From assembly GCA_039720395.1 (NCBI GenBank), contig CM077833.1:11841133-11905132 (forward strand): a stretch of DNA of 64,000 nt, written 5' to 3'. Made by a program: the position numbers and the translations under genes. Positions within the stretch are counted from its first letter, which is position 1; every line of letters begins with the position of its first letter. Below are positions 48,125-59,040 of this stretch, piece by piece. The DNA is from Liquidambar formosana. Taxonomy: Eukaryota; Streptophyta; Magnoliopsida; Saxifragales; Altingiaceae. A model generated the notes under the pieces. It had not been told where the DNA came from and did not search any database. It was given only the letters and a program-made list of their open reading frames with translations.

Positions 48125-51100
48125 TAGACATCTCATCTCCAAGGGTACCTTGAAGTGTTAGGTGAAGTACCAAGGACATGAAGGTAAGTCACTTAGCCTT
48201 AGGTTCTAACTACTAACCATCACAAAACCATCAAGAATCACTTTCCCCCAAGTGTAGGCAAACTATGAGTTAGGCTTAAACAAGATATCTCCTTAATTAG
48301 ACACCTCATCCTTAAAAGTGTCTTTTAAGACGGAAGGTGAGGTGACACACTAAGGACATAATGATGAATAAGCCCCAACTTCTTACCTCTTAATTAAAGA
48401 CTTCATTCTAAACAAGCCCCTATTGGTTTACTTAAAAGCCCATGATTAACTTGTCTTAGCTCACATACCTTTAATTAGTCCATCCCTCCTTTAGGGAATC
48501 CCTTGAGTGAAGGGTGGAGGTACTTATTAAGGTTATATAAGTGAGACCATGTATCAAGTGTCAATCATTACACATGGTTAAAATATACCTAAGCCTAGAA
48601 CACAACTTATGAGCATAGCAACACAACACAAGCACGGCATGATATCATTACAATTAAGTGTGGGTGCATAATGGTGAACCAATAGTGCCCTACAAGTCTG
48701 TCTACATGGACTAATGATAAGAGTAGGCTGGGGCCTTTCACTTGCTTGAACAATCCTTATACCTAACCACATGTGGCATCAGGAACGCCGCGTGGGTCCA
48801 ACAGTACGTAATTAGCTCATTTAATATACCCAAGGGTACTTGGCAAGAGAGGTTGATAGCTTTCACCCCAACACATGGAATCAGGAAAACCAAGGTTGAG
48901 GCTAGACATCTCATCTCCAAGGGTACCTTGAAGTGTTAGGTGAAGTACTAAGGACATGAAGGTGAGTCACTTAGCCTTAGGTTCTAACCACTAACCATCA
49001 CAAAACCATCAAGAGTCACTTTCCTCCAAGTGTAGGCAAACTATGAGTTAGGCTTAAACAGGATATCTCCTTAATTAGACACCTCATCCTTAAAAGTGTC
49101 TTTTAAGACGGAAGGTGAGGTGACACACTAAGGACATAATGATGAATAAGCCCCAACTTCTTAACTCTTAATTAAAGACTTCATTCTAAACAAGCCCCTA
49201 TTGGTTTACTTAAAAGCCCATGATTAACTTGTCTTAGCTCACATACCTTTAATTAGTCCATCCCTCCTTTAGGGAATCCCTTGAGTGAAGGGTGGAGATA
49301 CTTATTAAGGTTGTATAAGTGAGACCATGTATCAAGTGTCAATCATTACACATGGTTAAAATATACCTAAGCCTAGAACACAACTTATGAGCATAGCAAC
49401 ACAACACAAGCACGGCATGATATCATTACAATTAAGTGTGGGTGCATAATGGTGAACCAATAGTGCCCTACAAGTCTGTCTACATGGACTAATGATAAGG
49501 GAAGCTGGGGCCTTTCACTTGCTTGAACAATCCTTATACCTAACCACATGTGGCATCAGGAACGCCGCGTGGGTCCAACAGTACGTAATTAGCTCATTTA
49601 ATATACCCAAGGGTACTTGGCAAGAGAGGTTGATAGCTTTCACCCCAACACATGGAATTAGGAAAACCAAGGTTGAGGCTAGACATCTCATCTCCAAGGG
49701 TACCTTGAAGTGTTAGGTGAAGTACTAAGGACATGAAGGTGAGTCACTTAGCCTTAGGTTCTAACCACTAACCATCACAAAACCATCAAGAGTCACTTTC
49801 CCCCAAGTGTAGGCAAACTATGAGTTAGGCTTAAACAAGATATCTCCTTAATTAGACACCTCATCCTTAAAAGTGTCTTTTAAGACAGAAGGTGAGGTGA
49901 CACACTAAGGACATAATGATGAATAAGCCCCAACTTCTTAGCTCTTAATTAAAGACTTCATTCTAAACAAGCCCCTATTGGTTTACTTAAAAGCCCATGA
50001 TTAACTTGTCTTAGCTCACATACCTTTAATTAGTCCATCCCTCCTTTAGGGAATCCCTTGAGTGAAGGGTGGAGGTACTTATTAAGGTTATATAAGTGAG
50101 ACCATGTATCAAGTGTCAATCATTACACATGGTTAAAATACACCTAAGCCTAGAACACAACTTATGAGCATAGCAACACAACACAAGCACGGCATGATAT
50201 CATTACAATTAAGTGTGGGTGCATAATGGTGAACCAATAGTGCCCTACAAGTCTGTCTACATGGACTAATGATAAGGGTAGGCTGGGGCCTTTCACTTGC
50301 TTGAACAATCCTTATACCTAACCACATGTGGCATCGGGAACGCCGCGTGGGTCCAACAGTACGTAATTAGCTCATTTAATATGCCCAAGGGTACTTGGCA
50401 AGCGAGGTTGATAGCTTTCACCCCAACACATGGAATCAGGAAAACCAAGGTTGAGGCTAGACATCTCATCTCCAAGGGTACCTTGAAGTGTTAGGTGAAG
50501 TACTAAGGACATGAAGGTGAGTCACTTAGCCTTAGGTTCTAACCACTAACCATCACAAAACCATCAAGAGTCATTTTCCCCCAAGTATAGGCAAACTATG
50601 AGTTAGGCTTAAACAAGATATCTCCTTAATTAGACACCTCATCCTTAAAAGTGTCTTTTAAGACAGAAGGTGAGGTGACACACTAAGGACATAATGATGA
50701 ATAAGCCCCAACTTCTTAACTCTTAATTAAAGACTTCATTCCAAACAAGCCCCTATTGGTTTACTTAAAAGCCCATGATTAAATTGTCTTAGCTCACATA
50801 CCTTTAATTGGTCCATCCCTCCTTTAGGGAACCCCTTGAGTGAAGGGTGGAAGTACTTATTAAGGGTATGTAGGTGAGACCATGTATCAAGTGTCAATCA
50901 TTACACATGGTTAAAATATACCTAAGCCTAGAACACAACTTATGAGCATAGCAACACAACACAAGCACGGCATGATATCATCACAATCAAGTGTGGGTGC
51001 ATAATGGTGAACCAATAGTGCCCTACAACTCTGTCTACATGGACTAATGATAAGGGTAGGCTGGGGCCCTTCACTTGCTTGAACAATCCTTATACCTAAC

Positions 51101-51238
51101 CACATGTGGCATCAGGAACGCCGCGTGGGTCCAGCAGTACGTAATTAGCTCATTTAATATACCCAAGGGTACTTGGCAAGAGAGGTTGATAGCTTTCACC
51201 CCAACACATGGAATCAGGAAAACCAAGGTTGAGGCTAG
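48125..51238 (-). repeat. Four tandem 778-bp units in the leader of element E
   Basis: Marker text GTGAGACCATG occurs at 48541, 49319, 50096 and 50874, giving steps of 778, 777 and 778 bp. The four units span 3114 bp and are almost identical (a few differences per pair by eye). Element D has a single related copy of about 320 bp at 61410-61730. The unit boundary carries GCTAG(A/G). The 60-65-codon ORFs repeated in each unit follow from the duplication and show no known domain. Confidence 0.95.
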
Positions 51239-51409
51239 GCCCATCAGTGGCAAGGATACATCGAAGGACATTGGTCCTAGCATGCAAGAGTTTGCGCACA
51301 GAATGCAATAAATGAAAGCACACAATCAAGCGGATGCAATGTGATTGATTTTAATTAACATAAGAAATTAACTTAGCCCAATCAAACTTTATAGAGTCTA
51401 GCCCACAAG
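51239..51409 (-). other. Leader next to primer site (element E)
   Basis: Conserved with 61690-61867 of element D. Non-coding. Confidence 0.6.
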
Positions 51410-51427
51410 TCCCTAGTAGAGTCGCCA
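51410..51427 (-). other. Primer-binding site, tRNA-Arg-like (element E)
   Basis: The complement reads TGGCGACTCTACTAGGGA three bases after the LTR. It resembles the 3' end of plant tRNA-Arg (from memory, about 16 of 18 matches), as described for Ogre-type elements. The D site (61868-61885) differs at four positions. Confidence 0.65.
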
Positions 51428-51430
51428 AAC

Positions 51431-54400
51431 TGTGAACCCCGGAAAGTGGCCCACAAGGATTGAAAAGAAAATAGGTTGAAAAAGAAAAGGAGTCGCCACC
51501 TTATTTTTTAAAGGAAACAAGGAAAACCCTAAAAACCAATTTTGTTTTAAGAAAACAAAACATTGACTCCATGTTTAAAAAGGAAAGGCAAAAACAATCT
51601 TTTGGAAACCAAAGAAATCGGGGATTCGGAGGCTAAGTTATGACATGGGAAGGTTCTAGGCATAGCCTATAGGCACCCATGTCACCCTTTCGGTCTCTTA
51701 GTTTATTTGGGCTAAATTAAGATCTTACCATACAAAAATCAGCAAGTATATCACATCAAGAATTGCATGCATATCATATATTTCATCCATAACAAACAAA
51801 CAAAACAAAGAAAAACAAAACAAAACTAGGATGCTTAGATCCTAGGATGGACTTAAACCTCAAAGTGCCTACGTACCATGTAGCGAAATACATGGATCAA
51901 AGTCCACGTAGTTCGATTAGGAATAGGGTTAAACCCTAATAAGGGATTATGGTAAACCCTAAATTTCCTTCCATAAGTAAAAGAGTTTCCAAAGATAAAT
52001 GATTCTCAAAAGATCTTTAGAAGAGATAGAATTTCAATAAAGATAGAAACTTTTATTTAAAAAGGAATTTTTTATGAAAGGAAACTATAAGACTTACCAT
52101 ATTCCCCTATTAGGAAATAACCCTAGGAGTGAGAAAGGGTTTTAAGGAAGGAAAGGTGAATTGGGGCACCTTCAAACCCTACTTACCATAGCAATAGCAA
52201 CCTGTCAAGATAATCACCCTATCTCATAAGGCAATTACCTTATTTGTAAGATTTCTTCTTACAATAGCTAAAATGATCACCCCACATTGGTGGGGTAATT
52301 GCAACTGTCAAATCCCATTTTCTATGGGTTTGTACCTGTCAAGCACCTGCAATTTGCATGCAAAACATACCAAAAATACCACCTAACCAAACTAGTTTCC
52401 CATCAAACAATTATCATGCTTAAACATAGGTAAACACATGCTCAAAGTATGACCATAAGAACAATAAAACAAATCTGGACAGAATTGAAATAAGGTCTAA
52501 AATCACCCATAAGTCATGTGAATAACATAAATCATGAATTCATAGAAACCCTAATTCAGCCCTATACGCAATGGCATGCAAAACACCTAAAATCCACTAC
52601 CATGAATGCAAAAAATCATCATAGTTATTCTATATGCAATACATATACAGCAACTATGAATAAAAATGAAAGAAAAATCCCAAGCTACCATGCTACATGC
52701 AACTAAATCAAAACAAGGATGATAGAAACCCTAGAATCACAATTGTACTTGATACCACATGAAATAACTCTAAATCATACAAAACTTATCATGAATGACA
52801 TTCTAATCATGCATATCAACTAATAGAAGCATCAACACATAATAAAAATGCAAGCTTGAACATAAAATAATAGTTATTCAATGCAAAACCCTAAAAAAGA
52901 CACTAGAAACCCTAGAATCACAACTATGCATAAAATCACATGGAATAACATTATAACATGCATAACTCCTCAAGAACAACATTTTAGTCATGAATATTAA
53001 CCAATAGAAGTATCAACACATGATAAAAATGCCAACTTGAACATGAAATAGAGCTATTCTAATTTCAGCACAATAGAAACCCTAAAATCCCAACTATGCA
53101 TTAAACCACATGAAATAATCCAATTACATGCATAACTCATTATGAATAACATTTAAACCATGTATATTAACTATTAGAAGCATCAACACATGATAAAAAT
53201 ACTATCTTGAACATGCAATAGAATTATTCTAAGTAAAACCTTAATTTCAGCATAAAGAGAAAAGAGGTATACCTACGGTGGATGTCTCCTTGTTGCTGTA
53301 GAGACTTCTTCTCCTCTTGAAACACTCTCCTTCAAGCCTCCACACAAACCCTAGCTCTTCTTTGGAACTCTCTCTTACTCTCTTTCTCAAGAAATTAGGT
53401 TAAAGGCCTTAAGGATGGCTATCATTGCCTCTAGGTGGCCCCCCTAATGCTGAAGTATAGAGGGGTATTTGTAGGGATTGAGTGGAATCAATCAATGGCT
53501 GGGATTAGAACCCTAAATATTAATCTAAGGGTCCTTAGAGACTTCCTTGGGGCTCAAGTAGGTCAAATAGGGCTGAAAATAAGATGGAATGGCGGCTGGA
53601 GGCAAAAAATCCATCAAAAATAGGAAAGAATCCTACTTCAGCATGATTTTAGGAAGGTGGCTCGGCTGACCACCCAGGGCTGGGCGGCTAACCACCTGGC
53701 CTTGGGCGGCTGACCACCTAGGCTGGGCGGTTAGCCGCCAAGCCCTAGGTGGTCACCCGAGCGCGCCATCAGCAATTGCCTTATTTGAGCCCTTTTGCCT
53801 TCCAAAAGTGTTTCGGGAGTCAAACGGAGTCCAATTTTGACGAAACAAAAGCCAAAACGACTGTGCTTCGATGAGGAATGTAATTTAAGACATTTTAGGG
53901 CAAAAATCCCAGCCATGGTTGCATGGTTGGGTTTTACAAAGGCGGCTAACTGCTATACACTACTATCGCTAAGCTTAGGTATGCACACAGGGTCGCACCG
54001 AATGCTTTCCAATTCAAAATTCAACCTTCCAAAACATCTTTGGGAATGAAATTAAGGCTAATTAAAGTCAAACGAGTGGGAATGGAGTGAAAATCATGAG
54101 CCGATTCGAGCTAACCCAAAATAGGTCTCTTAACCAACCTGAGCCATATTGAGCCATTTTAATCCTGAACCATCAATTCATCAAATTGAACCCATAAATA
54201 CCTCAAATGGATCTTCATGAGCTCTAATTGACAATATGGAGATCATTTCAAGATTAAATGAAAAGTTTGTGACCTAAAAGATGATTATGCCCCTCAAGTC
54301 ACAAAAGCTTTTATTATCCCTCAAGATCAACTCCAAATTGAACCAAAATTCATATCCAATGTCCTTGTGATTCTAGAAAGCTAATGCAAGTAACTAGACT

Positions 54401-54469
54401 CAAAAACAAAACAAAAACATGCATGGAATGATAAACCCTAGTAAGGTGGTGCAAAAATGGGGTGTGACA
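51431..54469 (-). repeat. 5' LTR of element E
   Basis: 3039 bp, TGTGAACCCC to GGGGTGTGACA. It is nearly the same as the 3' LTR over most of its length; the part near 51,550-51,620 differs more. The TATA box has changed: 53466-53473 gives TACAAATA instead of TATAAATA. The GC-rich inverted repeat is at 53660-53763. Confidence 0.92.
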
Positions 54470-54690
54470 CCACCATAACTCTGTCAAGGCAAACAATGCT
54501 TGCCTATCCCATTGCTCGTTCCATAGAGCATCTAGGAAGGGTCCAAAACCCGCCTTCTATATTATCTTGCGAGCACGTGGTTGGGCATGTTCCATATATT
54601 TCCACCATGCAATAAGCCCCTTCAATGATGTCCTCATGCGGAGACTTTGGAAATCGAGCTATTTCAAAGGATTGTGTATTGAGTTAGCAT
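54470..54690 (-). pseudogene. Antisense extra ORF, N-terminal domain piece (element H)
   Basis: The minus strand reads LKGLIAWWKYMEHAQPRARK, stop (TAG), KAGFGPFLDALWNEQWDRQA and LFALTELWW, then element E. This is the start of a plant-mobile-domain-like fold, with the WW corresponding to the WDP region at 3401-4687. Its C-terminal end is at 40076-40264 on the other side of E. Confidence 0.6.
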
Positions 54691-55159
54691 TGAAAACATA
54701 GAGATATTGGGCATACATTGGTAATGGATTTCAAATGGTTTTTCAAAGGCATTAAAATATGGGTTTTGATTCATGAAATGAACTAGAAATGAATGCCCAT
54801 GACTTTGTGTATTCAAATTCATTGATTTTGTAAGGATTGAACATGGTTTTGTCTTTTGGGCATTTTATCGAACACTTGGTGGATGACTTGTTTTCAAGCA
54901 TTGAAATGAAAGATTTTATATACCAAATCCTTGCCAAGATCAATAGACTTTGTACTAGAATGCAAACCTATTGATTTGTAAGGATTGAACATGTTTTTGT
55001 CTCTTTGGCATTTTATCAAACACTTGGTGGGCATCTTTTCTCAAGCATTGGGAAATAAGCTTTTTGCACATTCAATCCTTGCCAAATCAATGAATTTGGC
55101 TTAACAATGATAGAAACAATCAAAAGAAGATCATGGGGATGCATTTTATCCAATAGAAA
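54691..55159 (-). other. Spacer or intron-like stretch with a two-copy repeat
   Basis: Two imperfect direct repeats of about 145 bp begin near 54829 and 54975 (shared TTGTAAGGATTGAACATG). It lies between two coding-like pieces of the antisense ORF. The text AAGAG then GTTAGT (complement, near 55195) would fit a splice donor, so this could be an intron; not proven. Confidence 0.4.
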
Positions 55160-55568
55160 TTAAGATTTCAAGATAAACATGTTAAGTTGGGAAGAACTAA
55201 CCTCTTGTTGGGAATGGAGGTATGAAAGATGCTTCTTGGGTTCAAGCAACACCTTGTCTTGGGATGCATCATAGATTGGTGCCTTGTATGTATTCTTTAT
55301 CACATAGTATGGATACTTGATGTTGGAATCATTGCTAGAAGCCATTGTTGATGTTTGAGCTTGTATGTAAGAAAAATGGGTTTGATGAGAAAGATGATGA
55401 ATTTGATCTTGCAAGGTGATGATTGATGCTTGTTGTTGTTGTTGAATGACTTGTTCTTGATGCTATTTCATGCACACAACTTGAATTGAAAGTGAAACTT
55501 TGAATGAGAGTATGTGTGTGAGTGTTTGGAGAAGGATGGAGTGAGGTTCTAGAGAGAGAAGCTCTCAA
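55160..55568 (-). pseudogene. Possible first exon of antisense ORF (element H)
   Basis: Two overlapping minus-strand frames. The one at 55160-55414 contains MASSNDSNIKYPYYVIKNTY and KVLLEPKKHLSYLHSQQE, which reads like protein. The upstream one, rich in Ser, Thr and His, is more likely leader. No family recognised. Position and strand fit the beginning of the antisense ORF, with a GC-rich repeat upstream at 55638-55735. Confidence 0.4.
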
Positions 55569-55637
55569 ATTCAGGCTTGGTGGCTTGAATGCACAAATGG
55601 GGGGTCAAGGGTTTAAAAACCCAGAATTTTGAGGACC

Positions 55638-55735
55638 CTAGCCTCGAGTAACTGCCTAGCTTGGGGCAGCAAGCCGCCTGGGCTTGGGCGGCAAGCCACC
55701 AGCAGCCAGGTGGTCAGCCGCCTTGCCCGCTCCGC
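55638..55735. repeat. GC-rich repeat upstream of antisense ORF (element H)
   Basis: Repeated CTTGGGCGGCAAGCC and GGTGGTCAGCCGCC segments. It is a diverged form of the LTR inverted repeat, and like 3178-3257 it lies just upstream of the antisense ORF. Confidence 0.65.
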
Positions 55736-56099
55736 TTTGCCTTTTTGGCCTTTGCTCGCCTATTCACGCCTTTGAACCTTCTTGAAGATGAAATCTTAAG
55801 CTTATTTTGAGTTGAAAAATGAATGAATATCTTGATATTGTTTAGCATGAAATGGTTTTTGAAATGAATTGCATTGGTGGCCCTTGTGTGGGCATGGCTT
55901 GCTAGTAGGGGTGAATAACCCTTTCTATGCATATGCTTTTTGATCATTAGGGATGAATTCCCTCCTATGTCACTATGATTCATTGTCATTTGGGATAAAG
56001 ATACTTTCCCTATGTGCATGTGAATGTTTGCTTTCATGAGATGAATGTGTCTCCTATATGAGTTGATGTTTGAGTTGAGGCATGAATAGCCTCCATGTG

Positions 56100-56880
56100 A
56101 GATGACTTCGTAAACTTGTTGAGTGTTGGTAAGTAGAAGCTTACCCTTGTCTTGATGACTTAGTGAGAGAAAGATGAAATCTTTCTCATGTTATGTGCTT
56201 ACCTTGATAGCTTAAAAGATGCAATCTTTCCCATGATATGTGTTTACCTTGATGATTTGAATATGAGAAAGATGCAATCTTTCTCATGTTATGTGTTCAC
56301 CCCGAGAGTTTAATATAAGAAAGATGCAATCTTTCTTATGTTATGTGCTTACCTTGATAGCTTGAAAGATGCAATCTTTCCATGATATGTGTTTCCCATG
56401 ATATGTGTTTACCTTGATGGTTTGAGTAATAGAAGGACGCAATCTTTCTCATGTTACCTTGATATTTGAATATGAGAAGGATGCGATCTTTCTCATGTTT
56501 CATGATGACCTTGATGATTTAAATATGAGAAGGATACAATCTTTCTCATGTTTTGTGATAGCTTTGAGGGCACAGTTATACCCCGTATTATTCACTAGTG
56601 CAACTGGTGTAGTATGAGTAGACCTTTCATCGAACGAAGATTCGGTGTAAGCTATGGATACCTCATGTCATTCACCAGTGCAACTGGTGTAGTATGAGAA
56701 GACCTTTCATCGAACGCAAATTCGGTGTAAGCTATGGATACCTCGTATTATTCACCAATGCAACTGGTGTAGTATGGGAAGACCTTTCATCGAACGTAGT
56801 TCGATGTAAGCTGTGGATACCTCATCTTGTCCTCCAGTGAAACTGGTATACAGTATGAGAAGAGTTTTGTAGAACTTATG
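56100..56880 (+). repeat. Hairpin array, 3' UTR of element H
   Basis: There are two repeat kinds. At 56160-56560 are hairpins with loop GCA: ATGAGAAAGAT/ATCTTTCTCAT (56263-56287) and its paired variant ATAAGAAAGAT/ATCTTTCTTAT (56315-56339), among about seven copies. At 56580-56860 are about four units of roughly 84-90 bp, with CACCAGT/ACTGGTG around GCA (56673-56689) and CATCGAACG. The array lies before the polypurine tract, as in A, B and E, but its sequence is different. Confidence 0.88.
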
Positions 56881-57000
56881 AGGAGTACCTTTGTGTTTGT
56901 GTATGATGAATTCTAAGAATTCAATAATATGATCGCTCTCTTTTCCCTAGTGGGTGTTGATGAAATCAATTCCCTAGGCAAAAATGGGTTGTTATTTTGT

Positions 57001-57042
57001 CATTGGTTCGCAAGTGAAACTTGTTCACCAATGAGGGGCTTT
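57001..57042 (+). promoter_or_regulatory. Polypurine tract and stem-loop, element H
   Basis: The stem-loop at 57001-57033 has outer arms CATTGGT/ACCAATG, a symmetrical internal loop TCG/TTC and inner arms CAAGT/ACTTG around GAA. The tract AGGGGCTTT follows at once and the LTR starts at 57043. Confidence 0.8.
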
Positions 57043-58015
57043 TGTCACACCCCATTTTTGCCACCTTAGCTAGGGTTTGTCATTTCATGTGTCTTTTTGT
57101 TTCCTTTTTGAGTCTAGTCTTTTGCATTAAGTTTCTAGAGTCTTGAGGATGATATGTATGAATTTTGGTTCGATTTGGAGTTGATCTCGAGGGTTAATAA
57201 GAACCTTTGTGACTTGAGGGGCATAATCGTCTTTTAGGCCACAAACTTTCCATTTGACCTTGAAATGATCTCTAAATTGCCAATTGGAGTTCATATAGAT
57301 GCACTTGAGGTATTTGTGGGTTCAATTCGATGAATTGATGGTTCGAGATTAGAATGACTCAACATAGCTCAGGTTGGTTAAGAGACCTATTTCGGGTTAG
57401 CTCGAATCGGCTCATGATTTTCACTCTATGACTACTCATTTGACCTTGATTAGTCTTAATTTCATCCCCAAATGTGTTTAGGGAGGTTGAATTTCGAATT
57501 GGAAAGCATTCGGTGCAACCCTATGTGCATACCTAAGCTAAGCGACGGTGAGGCATAGCAGTTAACCGCCTTTGTAGGACCTAACCATGCAGCCATGGCT
57601 AGGGTTTCTTGTCCTTAAGTGACTCAAATTACATTTCCCTTCGAAACACGGTTATTTTGGCTTTTGTTTCGTCAAAATCGGAGTTGGTTTGAGCCCTGAA
57701 ACACATTTGGAAGTCGAAAGGGTCAAAAATGGGCGTAAGCTGACAAGGCCTCGGGTGACCACCCAGGCCTGGGCGGCTAGCCGCCTGGGCCCAGGTGGCT
57801 AGCCACCTAGCCCCAAGTGGTCACCCGAGCCACTTTCCTTTTTTGAGTGCTGAAGCGGATCCCTTCCTATTTCCTCGAATCTGTCTACCTCCAGCCGCCA
57901 TTTAACCCTATTTTCAGCCCTATTTAACCTACTTGAGCCCAAAGGAGCCTCTAAGAGCCCTTGGATCAATACCTAGGGTTTTAATCCCAACTATTGAGGG
58001 TTTCCCCTCAAACCC

Positions 58016-58023
58016 TATAAATA
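58016..58023 (+). promoter_or_regulatory. TATA box of H LTR
   Basis: TATAAATA in CCC-TATAAATA-CCCCC context. The same box is found on the minus strand at 6737-6744 (F), 11796-11803 (B), 42301-42308 (E) and 63609-63616 (D). Confidence 0.75.
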
Positions 58024-58294
58024 CCCCCTTATACTTCAGCAATAGAAGGGAATTTCTAGAGAAGGAAGCACTTTGGAGGCATTTGTGAGACTTGGAGGCT
58101 ATGACAGCCATCCTTAGGGTAGTTTAACCTAAATTCTAAGTGAGAGAGTGAAGGAGAGAGCTTAAAGGAAGGCTAGAGCTTTGCTTGGAGGCTTGAAAGA
58201 GAGCTTTTCAACTTGTCCACAAGAAGAGAAGAGGAGTTCTACAGCAGCAACCATAGGTATACCCTCCCTTCTCCTCTTCTCTCTTTTAAAATTA

Positions 58295-59040
58295 GGGTTT
58301 TGCATAGAATAGCATTATTTCATGTTCAAGCCTACGTTTTTATCACGTGTTGATGCTTCTAATGCTTAAAATACACGATTAGAATAATGTTTATGACTGG
58401 ATTTGCATGATATAATGTTATTTCATGTGATTTTATGAGTAGATGTGTTTTTAGGGTTTCTAGAGTATTTTATAGGGTTTTTTGCATAGAGTAGCATTAT
58501 TTCATGTTCAAGCTTATGTTTTTATCATGTGTTGATGCTTCTAATGCTTAAAATACATTATTAGAATTGTTTATGGCTAGATTTGCATGATATAATGTTA
58601 TTTCATGTGATTTTATGTGTAGATGTGTTTTTAGGGTTTCTAGAGTTTGTTCTAGGGTTTTGCATTGAATAGCTATGATTTCATGTTAAAGCATATGTTT
58701 TTATCATGTTTTGCTACTTCTATTAGTTAGTATGCATGATTAGGATGATGTTTATGGGCTGTTTAGCATGTTAGAGTGTTATCCCATGTGATTTACTGCA
58801 TAGTTGAGATTCTAGGGTTTCTCTTGTGCTGAAATTGAGTTTATGCTTAGAATAGCATTATTTCATGTGAAAGCCTATGTCTTTATCATGTGTGGATCAT
58901 TCTATTGGTTAATATGCATGGATTGAATGCTGTTCATATTTTGTTTTGCATGATTTAGAGTTATTTCATGGGATTTTATGCACAATTGTCATTCTAGGGT
59001 TTCATTCATCTTTGTTTTAGGAAAGTTGCATATAGCATGA
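58295..59040 (+). repeat. Four 180-bp subrepeats inside the H LTR
   Basis: TTTCATGTT(C/A)AAGC or its variant occurs at 58318, 58500, 58679 and 58861, giving steps of about 180 bp. Each unit includes TTTTTATCATGTGTTGATGC-like text and GGTTTCTAGAG. They lie downstream of the TATA box, so they would be transcribed. The other LTRs have two to three copies. Confidence 0.85.

Larger units (their letters stand above)
40259..54469 (-). mobile_element. Non-autonomous Tat element E
   Basis: This is a 14.2-kb element on the minus strand: 5' LTR 51431-54469, primer site 51410-51427, leader with four 778-bp repeats, shortened gag, trace of integrase, hairpin array, polypurine tract, 3' LTR 40259-43303. 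Protease, reverse transcriptase and RNase H are absent. No matching 5-bp flanks are seen (TCTTG left, CCACC right). The flanks hold the C- and N-terminal ends of one antisense ORF, so some target DNA was lost. The left edge may be 40259 or 40265, because CCTT is extra there. Confidence 0.85.

Noticed and set aside
48578..51325. Repeated 60-84-codon ORFs as a conserved small gene
   Set aside because: They recur only because the 778-bp unit is repeated. Both strands are open over the same place, and there is no domain or start context.
40259..54469. A 5-bp target duplication for element E
   Set aside because: Flanks TCTTG and CCACC do not match under either choice of left edge. Loss of target DNA fits better.
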